Assembly: GCF_000620645.1 (NCBI RefSeq)
Contig: NZ_JIAV01000019.1
Span: 62,001-126,000 of the forward strand
DNA length: 64,000 bases
Source of the DNA: Nocardioides sp. URHA0032
GTDB taxonomy: Bacteria; Actinomycetota; Actinomycetes; Propionibacteriales; Nocardioidaceae
Direction: 5' to 3'
In this document: one piece after another, positions 54,316 through 63,405 of the stretch
How positions within the stretch are numbered: the first letter of the stretch is position 1
Layout of the letters: the number at the start of each line of letters is the position of its first letter
Program-made: the position numbers and the translations under genes
Notes under the pieces: generated by a model
Database searches by the model: none
The model's input: the letters and a program-made list of their open reading frames with translations, nothing else
Told to the model about the DNA's origin: nothing

Positions 54316-56097
54316 ATGACCCTGTACACACGTTCCGCCGAACTGATGAGGAAGCTCGTGATCAGCGAAGAGCTGTCCGGCGAGTTTCTGATTCCGTCCT
54401 ACCAGCGTGGCTATCGCTGGGGCGCGACCGAGGTTGTGAAGCTCCTCGACGACATCAAGAACGATGTCATCGCTGCTCCGACGGCGCGAAGCTACTACCT
54501 TCAGCCCATCGTCGTCACGTGGCGGGAGTCCGAGGGCAACTGGGAGTTGATCGACGGCCAGCAGCGCCTCACGACGCTCTATCTGATCGTCAAGTATTTG
54601 CGCGACAGCAACTGGCTTCCCCGGGCCAAGGTCAACTACTCCCTGGCCTATGAGACCCGGGAGAACAGCCGCAAGTACCTGGAGACTCTGGACTCGACGT
54701 CGCGGCACGCGAACATCGACTTCCACTACATTTACTCGGCCTACGAGGCGATCGAGAGGTGGTTCGAGGACCAACCGGATTCGGAGGGTGCAGCGATCAA
54801 CGTCCGCAAGGCGTTGGCCGAGAGTGTCTACCTGATTTGGTACGAAGCACCCGAGGGTACTGACAACAACGAGCTGTTCAGGCGCCTGAATGTGGGGCGG
54901 ATTCCGCTCACCGATGCCGAGCTCATCAAGGCCCTCGTCCTCTCCAGGATCGCCGCCAGTGGAAGTCGATCAGAGCGCCAGGAGCAGGTCGCGGTGCAGT
55001 GGGACTACTTCGAGCGAGAGCTGCGTGACCCTGAGCTTTGGGCCTTCATTACAGGTTCGAGCAGCGAGTGGCCGACCCATATCGACCTCCTCTTTCGAGC
55101 AATGGCTGGAAGCACCGACGGCAAGGAGCAGCACCGGTACTGGGTGTTCGAGGAGCTGAGACCACGCATCGAGAACTCGGCTGCTGAGTTCTGGCGAGAC
55201 GTCGTTCGGATGCACGGTCTCATCACAGGATGGTTCCACGACCGCACGCTGTATCACCTCATCGGCTTCCTCATCGCCACGGGAGGCCGGTATGAGTTCG
55301 AGCGCATCGTCGAGTTGGCGGACGGCCGTACCAACAAGTCATTCCGTCATGCGCTGGTGCAGCGCATCCGCAGCCGAGTCGGCGAGTCTCGATCAGGACT
55401 CGATGCCCTCAACTACGAGCAGGACCGAGACGAGTGCCAAGACATCCTGCTCCTGATGAACGTCGCAACCGTTCTCGGCGCAATCGACGAAAACCTGGTT
55501 GCCAGCGACGAGGGCGAGCGGTTCTCCTTCTATGCCCATGCCAAGAGCAGTTGGTCCGTCGAGCACATTCACGCGCAGAATGCGGCACCCCTTACCAGGG
55601 CAGAGCAGTGGAGGACCTGGCTGGAGCTTCATCGCCGTGGGATCGACGCACTCCCGGGGCGCTCCGGGGCGGAGAACGTCGCCTTGTTCAGCCGGATAGA
55701 TGCACTGATCGAGTCCATCGACGCCCGCGAGGTGGGCATCGAGGCGAGGTTCAGGAAGTTGGAAGACGAGATCCTCGCCGCCTTCGCAGCAAGTGGCGAT
55801 CCCGTGATCGGGGACGACGTTCACCTCCTCCCAAATCTTGCGCTTCTGGACCGGGGGCACAACAGCGCGCTTGGCAACTCTGTCTTCGAGGTGAAGCGGC
55901 AGGAGATCCTTCGTCTTGATCGTGCTGGCTCCTACATCCCGCCATGCACACGCAACGCCTTCCTCAAGTACTACACGGACGACGCCGACCAGCAGATCCA
56001 CATGTGGGGACCACAAGATCGGGAGGCGTACTACGACGTCATGCGCGACATCCTCGCCCCGTACCTTGTGCCCGAGGCTGCGGAGGCGGCGTCGTGA
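54316..56097 (+). CDS. DUF262 + DUF1524 protein (GmrSD-type nuclease-like)
   Basis: 593 aa from ATG 54316. The N-terminal DUF262 (ParB-like NTPase/nickase fold) has IPSYQRGYRW (26-35) and DGQQRLTT (Asp80-Arg84), and 'FRRLNVGRIPLTDAELIKA' as the third motif. The C-terminal DUF1524 HNH nuclease has 'SVEHIHAQN' (Glu416-His417) and 'NLALLDRGHNSALGNSVFEVKRQEI' (Asn516 core; in part). GmrSD enzymes of this architecture are type IV restriction systems that cut modified phage DNA. The stop overlaps the next DUF262 gene (GTGA). Codons are less GC-rich than in neighbours, a sign of transfer. Confidence 0.92.
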   Translation: MTLYTRSAELMRKLVISEELSGEFLIPSYQRGYRWGATEVVKLLDDIKNDVIAAPTARSYYLQPIVVTWRESEGNWELIDGQQRLTTLYLIVKYLRDSNWLPRAKVNYSLAYETRENSRKYLETLDSTSRHANIDFHYIYSAYEAIERWFEDQPDSEGAAINVRKALAESVYLIWYEAPEGTDNNELFRRLNVGRIPLTDAELIKALVLSRIAASGSRSERQEQVAVQWDYFERELRDPELWAFITGSSSEWPTHIDLLFRAMAGSTDGKEQHRYWVFEELRPRIENSAAEFWRDVVRMHGLITGWFHDRTLYHLIGFLIATGGRYEFERIVELADGRTNKSFRHALVQRIRSRVGESRSGLDALNYEQDRDECQDILLLMNVATVLGAIDENLVASDEGERFSFYAHAKSSWSVEHIHAQNAAPLTRAEQWRTWLELHRRGIDALPGRSGAENVALFSRIDALIESIDAREVGIEARFRKLEDEILAAFAASGDPVIGDDVHLLPNLALLDRGHNSALGNSVFEVKRQEILRLDRAGSYIPPCTRNAFLKYYTDDADQQIHMWGPQDREAYYDVMRDILAPYLVPEAAEAAS

Positions 56098-58382
56098 AGG
56101 GGTTCGCCACCACCTACAGCGGGATCTTCGACAGTGCCCGTGACGAGCGCCCGGCCGTCCACAGCATCGAAATTCCCATCATCCAGCGCGACTACGCCCA
56201 AGGACGCGAAGACAGCGACACAATCACGATCCGCCGCGAGTTCCTCGACGTGCTCATCCGCGCGCTGACCACAGCAGACTCCGTCGGTCTCGACTTCATC
56301 TACGGCGAGGTTGCCGACGGCGTTCTCAAGCCACTCGATGGCCAGCAGCGATTGACCACGATGTTCCTCCTGCACTGGTACGTCGCTTCACGGGCCGGGA
56401 CGCTGGACGCGAGTGCGCCGTGGAGCGAGTTCCGCTATGCCACCCGCCTGAGCGCCGAGTACTTCTGCCGCGAACTCGTTTCCCACACATGGCCGGCGAA
56501 CGACGCTGATCCGGTCGACTGGATCACCGACCAGGCCTGGTATCTCTTCCCTTGGCGTACCGATCCCACCATCCAATCGATGTTGGTGATGATCGGGGCG
56601 ATCCACGACCGCCTATCCAGCGGCGACCACGACTTCGACGCGCTGTGGGAGCGCCTGACCTCTCCCGATGATGCAGCGATCTCATTCCTGTTCCTGCCCA
56701 TCGACGACATGGAGTCAGGAGACGACCTCTACATCAAGATGAACTCGCGGGGCAAGCCGCTCACTGAGTTCGAGGTGTTCAAGGCACGGCTGGAGAAGCT
56801 GCTAGGCAGCACCGGGCGCCAGACAGAACTCAGCGAGAAGCTGGACCGAGAGTGGTCGGACCTCCTGTGGCACTACGAGGGTGGCAACTTCCTCGTCGAC
56901 GAGGAGTTCATGAACTACTTCACCTTCATCGTCGACGTTTGCGAGTGGCGGACTGGGTCGACCCGAACCCCAGACAGACTGCTGGAACGGGCACAGCGGG
57001 TGTTTGTGGATCACGAGGACGCGCAGACCCATCTCGAGTTCTTGTTCTTCGCGTTTGACACCTGGGTCGGCGCAAGGCCATCCGACAACGTACCGGCGGA
57101 GGTACTCACCGACCTGTTCAGAGTCGACAGCAACGCGGAGTCGGGGCTGTTGTTGTTCGAGTCACAGGACTCTAATCTCTTCGCGGCCTGCCTCGAACAC
57201 TACGGAACCAAGCAGTTCTCGCTCGCCGAAACGATCTTCCTCTTCGCTGTGATCATTTTCCGGCAGACGTTTCCAGACGGCGAAAGAGAGGATCTGAATC
57301 AACGGCTGCGGTCGCTGCGCAACATCGCCGAGTCGGCACCGGACGATGTCCGCAGCGAATACATGCCCGAGTTGATCGCCTCGACTACCAAGTTGATGAC
57401 CGACCCGGCCGACTCGTACCTCGATGGATTGAAGCGGTTCAACCAGGCCCGTATCGATGACGAAAGGCTCAAGCGAGACCTGCTTGCGGCGCACCCAGAG
57501 CTCCAAGAGTCGGTGTGCGCTCTTGAGGATCATGAACTGCTCCGAGGCCGACTCTTCGCGTTCGACCTTGACACGGCAACCCTCGATGCGCGCGGCGAGA
57601 CCTTCCGTGCGGTCACCACAGTCGAGGCCCTTCCACATCTGGCCTCCGCCCTGTTGACCAAGGGTGACTACTCGCGATCCCTCGGCGCGCGGAGGCAGTT
57701 CGGCGTGCCCGGGCAACGTCGCGGTGGCGGATCGTGGAGAGACGTCCTCACCGGCGGATCACGAGATGGGCGAGAGGCGATGCGAGATGCCGTCGATCGA
57801 CTCCTCGAGGATGTGGCAGGCCGTAACGAGCCCGTAGCCGACGCTCTGGAGGCAATCGTGAGCGAGTGGCTCACGGAGCAGGAGGCGTCTGGCCGCTACG
57901 ACTGGCGCTACTACTTCGTGCGCTACCCAAGTATGTTGAGCGCACCGCAGGGGATCTACGTGGGCGAATACGACTCCGATGGAGTCGGGTACGGCTACCG
58001 CGTCGACATGCTCAAAGGCGGCGACTACCGTGCAGCCTTCACCGACCCATTCCTCCTTGCCGTGTGGGACGAGCTTGGACAGCCCCAATGGCTCACGAAG
58101 CCGGAGTTCCGTAGTTGGGACTACACGGGGACCGAAAAGGCGATGAAGCTGTCGGAGTCCGGAACCGGCATTCGCAGCCAGGACGCAGGATTCGAGATCG
58201 CCCTGCCGGACGACGCTACCCAAACCGCACTCGTCCACGCCGCGCTGGTGCCCTTCGGCATCGATAGCGACAACATCGTCCGCGTGAGCCCGAAGGACAG
58301 GCACGCCGAGTCTCTGGACTCGGAGGACCGCGTCCAGGTGGGCATCCAGTTGGCACGAGCCCTGCTCAAGGCCGGCCTGTAA
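56094..58382 (+). CDS. Second DUF262 protein of the pair
   Basis: 762 aa from GTG 56094. N-terminal DUF262 motifs are present in variant form: PIIQRDYAQGR (28-38), DGQQRLTT (Asp82 onwards) and 'YIKMNSRGKPLTEFEVFKARLE'. Instead of an HNH domain it has about 500 residues of mostly helical sequence and an ending ('YDWRYYFVRYPSMLS', 'GIYVGEYDSDGVGYGYRVDMLKGG', 'PFLLAVWDELG') seen in other large DUF262 proteins. It is translationally coupled to the nuclease-bearing partner and probably acts with it as sensor or NTPase. Confidence 0.9.
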   Translation: MKGFATTYSGIFDSARDERPAVHSIEIPIIQRDYAQGREDSDTITIRREFLDVLIRALTTADSVGLDFIYGEVADGVLKPLDGQQRLTTMFLLHWYVASRAGTLDASAPWSEFRYATRLSAEYFCRELVSHTWPANDADPVDWITDQAWYLFPWRTDPTIQSMLVMIGAIHDRLSSGDHDFDALWERLTSPDDAAISFLFLPIDDMESGDDLYIKMNSRGKPLTEFEVFKARLEKLLGSTGRQTELSEKLDREWSDLLWHYEGGNFLVDEEFMNYFTFIVDVCEWRTGSTRTPDRLLERAQRVFVDHEDAQTHLEFLFFAFDTWVGARPSDNVPAEVLTDLFRVDSNAESGLLLFESQDSNLFAACLEHYGTKQFSLAETIFLFAVIIFRQTFPDGEREDLNQRLRSLRNIAESAPDDVRSEYMPELIASTTKLMTDPADSYLDGLKRFNQARIDDERLKRDLLAAHPELQESVCALEDHELLRGRLFAFDLDTATLDARGETFRAVTTVEALPHLASALLTKGDYSRSLGARRQFGVPGQRRGGGSWRDVLTGGSRDGREAMRDAVDRLLEDVAGRNEPVADALEAIVSEWLTEQEASGRYDWRYYFVRYPSMLSAPQGIYVGEYDSDGVGYGYRVDMLKGGDYRAAFTDPFLLAVWDELGQPQWLTKPEFRSWDYTGTEKAMKLSESGTGIRSQDAGFEIALPDDATQTALVHAALVPFGIDSDNIVRVSPKDRHAESLDSEDRVQVGIQLARALLKAGL

Positions 58383-58436
58383 CCCTCGGATACCGGCTCG
58401 CCCGGGGGCGGCCGATTCTGTCGAACCGGCCCCGAC

Positions 58437-58728
58437 GTGCAGTTCCATGACGAAGCAGATCCGGACCCTCGGTGTGCCTACGTGGTGCTCGCCGCCTTCA
58501 ACGAAGGTAGACCACACGAACAGTTGACGATGGCCTACACCTACTCCGCTGTGGCGCAAGAATTCGCCCCCCAGCCCGACAGCATGGAGCAGCTTCCCGA
58601 CGCTGGACTGGCAAGGAGCCCGCGACGCTGGAGACCTCATTGAGGATGGGCGTCGGGTAATCGACACCGACAAGCCAACGGGGTCACTCGCACACCTGAC
58701 TCCTGAGAGCGGCTGCCACGAGAGGTGA
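58437..58728 (+). pseudogene. Possible frameshifted small gene
   Basis: A GTG-started frame gives 'QFHDEADPDPRCAYVVLAAFNEGRPHEQL' and 'TMAYTYSAVAQEFAPQPDSMEQ', then turns into low-quality sequence. The +1 frame carries on with 'PTLDWQGARDAGDLIEDGRRVI' and ends at TGA 58728. The two halves may once have been one reading frame. No family is recognised, and it fills most of the 368-base gap between the DUF262 gene and ssb. Confidence 0.3.
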
Positions 58729-58750
58729 CCGCGCGACATCAGGAGTCAGG

Positions 58751-59179
58751 ATGACGATTCCCATCCAGATGAGCCTGCACGGGTTCATCGCCACTGCACC
58801 GCAGATCAACTTCACCGCCAACGGCGGTGCTCGGTTCTATGCCCGAGTCGGGGTCGAGCACTACCGCAAGGAGACCGACGGCAGCTTCACGAAGCTGGAG
58901 CCGACGTTCCACGACCTCGTCGCCTACGCCAAGACCGCAGAGCGGGCCCACGCCAGGTTCAAGGTCGGGGACAACTTCGTCGCCTCGGGCTACATCAACG
59001 AGTACGAACTCGACCGCAACGGTCAGACCCAGGCCCGCGAGGAGTTCGTCGCCCGCAGGATCGGTCACGACCTCGCGCGCACGAGGTACGAGATCGACCG
59101 GACGCCGTCCCGCCAGCCCGACCCGCCCGGCGCGGACCTGCCGGCGGGCAAGGAGCCGGCCCAGGTCGTCTCGCTCTGA
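58751..59179 (+). CDS. Single-stranded DNA-binding protein-like (SSB OB-fold)
   Basis: 142 aa with CAGGAG upstream. An OB-fold of SSB type spans residues 1-110: 'MSLHGFIATAPQINFTANGGARFYARVGVEHYRK' (in part), 'FHDLVAYAKTAERAHARFKVGDNFVASGYINEYE' and 'EEFVARRIGHDLARTRYEI'. The C-terminus lacks the acidic DDDIPF tip of housekeeping SSB, as is common for element-borne versions. It protects ssDNA during transfer. Confidence 0.88.
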   Translation: MTIPIQMSLHGFIATAPQINFTANGGARFYARVGVEHYRKETDGSFTKLEPTFHDLVAYAKTAERAHARFKVGDNFVASGYINEYELDRNGQTQAREEFVARRIGHDLARTRYEIDRTPSRQPDPPGADLPAGKEPAQVVSL

Positions 59180-59191
59180 AGGCGGCCATCG

Positions 59192-59785
59192 ATGACCGCC
59201 GACACCGAGCAGGCCCAGTTCGCGTTGATGGAGCCTGACGACTACGTCGTCGGTGGCGATCACCCCCTGGGCGGCAGCCCCGACTTTCGCGGGGCTGCCG
59301 ATTCGGGTGACGAGCCACTGCACGCGATCAACTGGAACCTGCTCACCGCCGACGAGGCCGAGTCCGAGTGGCTCGACCTCAACGCGTGGGTCCACTGGTT
59401 GCGCGCGACGTACGGCCTGCCGCCGACCGTGATCCCGCCGTTCTGGCACCGGCACGACGAGCTGGTCTGGGAACTCTCCGCCCTGCACACGCACTGGCTG
59501 AACGCCTATGACCAGGACGGCAGCCCGTCCGCGCCGTTGGCGTGGCATCGCGACTTCGCCGACGCCCGCAACCGCCTGCGCGAGTGGGTCTCGACGAGCG
59601 GCACCAAGCTCGACCGTGACCGCCCCACACGGATCACCACGTGGCCGGGCGAGGAGCCAGTCGAGCCCGGGGTCGAGGTCGTGATCGAGGACCGGGAAGC
59701 CGACTTTCTCGCCTACGTCATGGAAGACGTTGTCGTCCGGCGGCGCATCGAGGAACACACCCGAGCGTTCACCAACGCGTCCTGA
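59192..59785 (+). CDS. DUF4913 family element protein
   Basis: 197 aa, starting 12 bases after ssb. The DUF4913 pattern is evident: 'WLDLNAWVHWLRATYGLPPTVIPPFWHRHDELVWELSALHTHWLNAY' (in part) with 'PLAWHRDFADARNRLREW'. The family is found on actinobacterial integrative elements and plasmids; function unknown. It travels with ssb here, as it does elsewhere. Confidence 0.85.
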   Translation: MTADTEQAQFALMEPDDYVVGGDHPLGGSPDFRGAADSGDEPLHAINWNLLTADEAESEWLDLNAWVHWLRATYGLPPTVIPPFWHRHDELVWELSALHTHWLNAYDQDGSPSAPLAWHRDFADARNRLREWVSTSGTKLDRDRPTRITTWPGEEPVEPGVEVVIEDREADFLAYVMEDVVVRRRIEEHTRAFTNAS

Positions 59786-59891
59786 CCCCTGCACAGCCAG
59801 TCCATCCGCGCGCTTGTCCACAACACCGGTCACTCGACCTCGGACCCCCGGCGGGTCGCTCACACGGTGGACCCCAACGAAAGGCACCATC

Positions 59892-60188
59892 ATGTTGCTC
59901 GCCCACGCCGTCACCCTCGCCCAGGCCCGCTCCTACCTCGCCGCCCTGGCCGATCAGGCGCTCACCTTCAACGCGTCGGTCGAGTACGAGCGCGTCCTGC
60001 TCCAGGTCGACTTCCTGCACGGGGACTTCATCCCCGGCATCACCCGAGTCCCCGCCTACAGCCGCGACGTCCTGTTCGACGTCGCGTACGCGGCGATCGA
60101 GGAACTCGCCGAGCACGGCATCGACCTGCTCTCCGTCGAGCTGCTGCTCGACATGCTGGAGGTGGCCTGGGCAAAGGACTTGCCCTGA
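59892..60188 (+). CDS. Small element protein, 98 aa
   Basis: Start ATG 59892 is preceded by AACGAAAGG. All-alpha sequence ('AVTLAQARSYLAALADQALTFNASVEYERVLLQVDFL', 'FDVAYAAIEELAEHGIDLLSVELLLDMLEV', in part). No family is recognised. Its stop overlaps the next start as TGATG, so the two are translationally coupled. Confidence 0.65.
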   Translation: MLLAHAVTLAQARSYLAALADQALTFNASVEYERVLLQVDFLHGDFIPGITRVPAYSRDVLFDVAYAAIEELAEHGIDLLSVELLLDMLEVAWAKDLP

Positions 60189-61495
60189 TGTACGGCGAGA
60201 ACACCGGCCACCTACGCCAGGCGCTCGGCGTACTCGCCCGCGAGCACCGCATCCAGCAACGCCTCGGCGGCAAGGGCATCCACACCGTGCCCGAGACCAC
60301 GACCGTCGAGGAGCGGGAGGAACTCGGCAAGCAGATCCGCCGCTACCGCCAGTGCGTCCTGACCTGGAGCCTCCAAGCCGTCCGTGCCGCCAACCCGCGC
60401 ATCAACCTCGAAGGCACCACCGGGCGATCCCGCGGCCCCGCTGAAGAACTGCGCTACCGACTCACCGAGGCACTCGCCGCGTCCACCGCCAGTCTTGCCC
60501 ACGGCGACGAACTCATCACCGAGCAGCAGTTCGCCACCGTCGAGTCCTGGCGACAAGCCGCCCGCGCCGCCGCGCTCGGTGAACACGACTTCTCCGCCGG
60601 GGCCGGGTACGGCCGGCTCAGCGAGCAACAGTGCATGACCGTCCTCAAGGACGCTGCCGACGTCGTGCGGGGGCTGGTCGCGCTCGACCGTCGGTACGAA
60701 GGCGTGCCCGGTTGGCAGAAGCTCCACAACCAGGGATGGCTCGGTCGCGCGGCCGAGGCATGTGCCGCACACGCCGGGTATGACGAACCCGACTACACCG
60801 TCGACCGTCTCGGCTGGCGACCCGCGCCCCAACCGATGTACGGCCGGGGGATGCCCGGCCTGGCCGGAGTCATGCAGGCGCAATACAACCTGCTGCTCCA
60901 CCTCGACGAGCTCCCCGACGCACGCAGCCTCCGCGTCGTCATGGACTCCCAACGCGTCGTCGCCCACGAAGCCGGGGCTCGAGTCGGTGATGTCGAACCC
61001 GAACTCGCAGCGAGGTGGACCACCCGCAAGCAGACCTACGTCAAGCTCGTCCAGGAGACCCGCGACCTCGGCGGCATCCTCGGCAAACCGAACGCAGCCG
61101 GCGACGGCGCCGTCGCTGCCAGCCGCGCCGAGAAACTCAGCCGCGACCCGCTTACCGACGCCAAGCAGTTGCACCAGCTCGACCGCCTCTTCACACATAT
61201 CGACGAGCGAGTCTGCGCAGCCGTCGAGCACGGGATCAAGAAACGCCTCTATTTCCTGCGCGTCCCCTTCCCGCGAGTGGACGATCGAGGCCCCGGGATG
61301 GTGAAGGGCACACGGCACCGCTACGTGCCGATCACCTCACCAGTTCAGACCGACCTGATCGCCCTCGTGCGCCACGAACTGCGGACGGCGCCGATCAAGC
61401 CAGTCCCACCCCAAGGCGCCGCACAGAGCCGAGTCGACTTCGAAGCCGCGCTTTGTCACCGTCCGGGCGACCCGGGCCCGTTGGTGACGATGTGA
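60188..61495 (+). CDS. Unrecognised element protein, 435 aa
   Basis: Starts at the ATG sharing an A with the previous TGA. Mostly helical and basic, with no enzyme motif I recognise. Notable segments: 'GWLGRAAEACAAHAGYDEPDYTVDRLGWRP' and 'MPGLAGVMQAQYNLLLHLDELPDARSLRVVMDSQR' (in part). It is likely an accessory protein of transfer or replication in actinobacterial elements. Its stop abuts the stop of the convergent antitoxin-like gene (TGATCA). Confidence 0.7.
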   Translation: MYGENTGHLRQALGVLAREHRIQQRLGGKGIHTVPETTTVEEREELGKQIRRYRQCVLTWSLQAVRAANPRINLEGTTGRSRGPAEELRYRLTEALAASTASLAHGDELITEQQFATVESWRQAARAAALGEHDFSAGAGYGRLSEQQCMTVLKDAADVVRGLVALDRRYEGVPGWQKLHNQGWLGRAAEACAAHAGYDEPDYTVDRLGWRPAPQPMYGRGMPGLAGVMQAQYNLLLHLDELPDARSLRVVMDSQRVVAHEAGARVGDVEPELAARWTTRKQTYVKLVQETRDLGGILGKPNAAGDGAVAASRAEKLSRDPLTDAKQLHQLDRLFTHIDERVCAAVEHGIKKRLYFLRVPFPRVDDRGPGMVKGTRHRYVPITSPVQTDLIALVRHELRTAPIKPVPPQGAAQSRVDFEAALCHRPGDPGPLVTM

Positions 61496-61819
61496 TCAGG
61501 CGCTGAGCGCTTTGCGTCGGACCGCGGCCAGGTCAGTCTCCAGCTTGTCCAGCGCAGACTTGAGATCGTCTGCGGGAGCAATCGCCTGGAGCACCAGCGA
61601 ACGAACCACAGTGGAGACCGGCAAACCGCGCTGCTCGGCGTACGCCGCCAGTTCGTCGAACTCGTCCTCGCGGAACCGGACCTGGAGGTTGCGCGCACGT
61701 GGGTGCCCGCGCGTGATCTTCACATGGGAAGGCAGCGGCGCATCGGGTTCGCTGATGACCTCGGCCTCCTCTGCGGCCTGGGCCTCGGCCGCGATCAGGT
61801 CCTCAATCCTCTTGCCCAT
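61496..61819 (-). CDS. Ribbon-helix-helix-type protein, BrnA-like antitoxin candidate
   Basis: 107 aa from the ATG preceded by AGGAGAGG; a longer frame upstream overlaps the toxin-like gene out of register. The C-terminal half reads 'NLQVRFREDEFDELAAYAEQRGLPVSTVVRSLVLQAI', the RHH pattern of a beta strand plus two helices. The N-terminal half is acidic. Its start lies inside the end of the toxin-like gene, which is the BrnTA order (toxin first). Confidence 0.7.
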   Translation of the reverse strand: MGKRIEDLIAAEAQAAEEAEVISEPDAPLPSHVKITRGHPRARNLQVRFREDEFDELAAYAEQRGLPVSTVVRSLVLQAIAPADDLKSALDKLETDLAAVRRKALSA

Positions 61820-62141
61820 CAACCTCTCCTTCCTCTGCTTCGTAGCTGTCCTGGTTGTAGATGCGGCGGTCCTTCGCATTGGACGCCCACCCGTTGGCGC
61901 CGTACTCAACTCCGTCATCGACCACGACGATGACAGTGATCACTTGGTCGGCTGTGGTCGAGAACCCGATGATCCGGACACTCTGACCGCTTCTGCTGTT
62001 GTAGTCCGGGTCGATCACGACCCGGTTGGGGTCTCCGAGCGCTTCGTTCGCGACCTCCGGCGTGATCCCGTGGTTGGCCTGCATGTGCGTTGCGCCGTGA
62101 GTCCAGTCGACGCGCTCGAACACCCGGTTATCGTAATGCAT
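61803..62141 (-). CDS. BrnT-like toxin candidate
   Basis: 112 aa from the ATG at 62141 (MHYDNRVFER...); the frame extends to an ATG at 62216 that overlaps the integrase end. The layout is BrnT-like: 'RVDWTHGATHMQANHGITPEVANEAL', 'RVVIDPDYNSRSGQSVRIIGFSTTADQVITVIVVV' (in part), then 'ASNAKDRRIY'. BrnT toxins are RelE-fold ribonucleases. Identity is low to the typical 'W(D/S)..K...N..KHG' line, so it could also be an inactive relative. A 19-base palindrome surrounds the start. Confidence 0.6.
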   Translation of the reverse strand: MHYDNRVFERVDWTHGATHMQANHGITPEVANEALGDPNRVVIDPDYNSRSGQSVRIIGFSTTADQVITVIVVVDDGVEYGANGWASNAKDRRIYNQDSYEAEEGEVDGQED

Positions 62142-62150
62142 TGCATTACG
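62132..62150. promoter_or_regulatory. 19-bp palindrome at the toxin start
   Basis: CGTAATGCATTGCATTACG: 9-bp arms around one base, an AT-rich island in GC-rich DNA. It overlaps the proposed ATG of the toxin-like gene. It is a good candidate operator for an RHH antitoxin, since those autoregulate. Confidence 0.55.
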
Positions 62151-62199
62151 GATCGGTAGTGGCGTGACCTCGTTGGTGTCGTCCCCTGACTGTGTCTGG

Positions 62200-63399
62200 T
62201 CACCTGGGGTCATCACGCACCACCTGCGGTGCGAGGGCTTCGAGGATCTCGGCCGTCACCGGATTCACGATCTCGTCGGGCTCGATGTAGTGCTCCTTCG
62301 TGATCTGCGAAGAGGTGTGCCCGAGCATCTCGGCCGCGAGGTCGGCCCCACCCGCACGATCGAGGAACGTGGCAACCGTGCGCCGGAACGAGTGCGGTGT
62401 GACGCCCTCGACGCCCGTTCCCACCAAGATGGCCCGCAGACGTCGGCGGACGTTGTTGGTCGTCAGCGGGGTCCTGTTGCGGGTGAAGAAGATCAGATGC
62501 TCACTGTCCTCCGAGGCAACCTTCACCAGGCGCTCACGCAATACCGCGGCTGCCCAGCTCGGCACCGAGACAGTCCTCGTCGACTTCGCCGTCTTGGGGT
62601 GCGGCTGGCGATGCGTCGGCTTGCGTGCCGGCGAGACGATGGTCCCGCAGATGCGCACCGTGGCCGGCGAACTGGTGACATCCACATCGCACTTGCGGAT
62701 CGCCAGGACCTCACCGATGCGAGCCGACGTACCGAGCATCACGTCGATGATCTGCTCCAACTGTCCATCCGGCGGCGGGCCGCACAGACCCGGTTCGCGT
62801 CGCCATCGATGGGCCGCAGCTCGGATCGTCTCCACCTGATCGACCGTGAGCGCCTTGGCCTGCGACGGTGGCTTGTTCAGCTTCGCGGTCTCGCGCACCG
62901 GGTTCTCGCGCAACGCGTCGTACCGCACCGCCAGACCGAGCGCCAGGCTGAGCACCGTCTTGGCCTGCTTAGCCGTGCTGTAGCTCTTCGTCTTCGCCAG
63001 CGTCTTGAGGAAGCGGTCGACCCGTCCCGTGGTGATCTCACGCAGCGTGTAGTTCTCGAAGGCCGGCATGACCAGTTGCCGCATGTTGCGTTCGTAGAGC
63101 GCCCGCGTGCTGTCGGCAACCTTGCCCTCCAGGTCGAGGTCGTCGAGCCAAAGCTCGACGAGTCTCGTGAAGGAACTGTCCGGTGTCACCTCGGTGTACG
63201 TCGTCCGGCTCGCCCTCGCAGCGAGTGCCTCCTTGAGGTTGCGCTCGGCCGTCTTCTGCGTCGCTCCCACCGCCGAGACCCGGCGGAGTTGGCCGTCATC
63301 GTCGCGGTAGCGGGTGCGTGCTCGGACCTGGCCGCTGGGCAGCTTCTCGAAGTTGATGCCACCGAATGTTCCGATGGCGGTACGTCGCCTACCTGTCAT
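62200..63399 (-). CDS. int: Tyrosine recombinase / integrase of the element
   Basis: 399 aa. An N-terminal AP2-like/SAM-like arm and core-binding domain (about 1-180) precedes the catalytic domain. Catalytic residues are complete: Arg227 in 'TSARIGEVLAIR', a Lys near 269-272, His336 and Arg339 in 'HSFRRT', His361 in 'LGHTS' and Tyr371 in 'HYIEP'. It integrates the element at the tRNA-fMet 3' half. It follows the excisionase gene by six bases. Confidence 0.96.
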   Translation of the reverse strand: MTGRRRTAIGTFGGINFEKLPSGQVRARTRYRDDDGQLRRVSAVGATQKTAERNLKEALAARASRTTYTEVTPDSSFTRLVELWLDDLDLEGKVADSTRALYERNMRQLVMPAFENYTLREITTGRVDRFLKTLAKTKSYSTAKQAKTVLSLALGLAVRYDALRENPVRETAKLNKPPSQAKALTVDQVETIRAAAHRWRREPGLCGPPPDGQLEQIIDVMLGTSARIGEVLAIRKCDVDVTSSPATVRICGTIVSPARKPTHRQPHPKTAKSTRTVSVPSWAAAVLRERLVKVASEDSEHLIFFTRNRTPLTTNNVRRRLRAILVGTGVEGVTPHSFRRTVATFLDRAGGADLAAEMLGHTSSQITKEHYIEPDEIVNPVTAEILEALAPQVVRDDPR

Positions 63400-63405
63400 G
63401 GCCGA

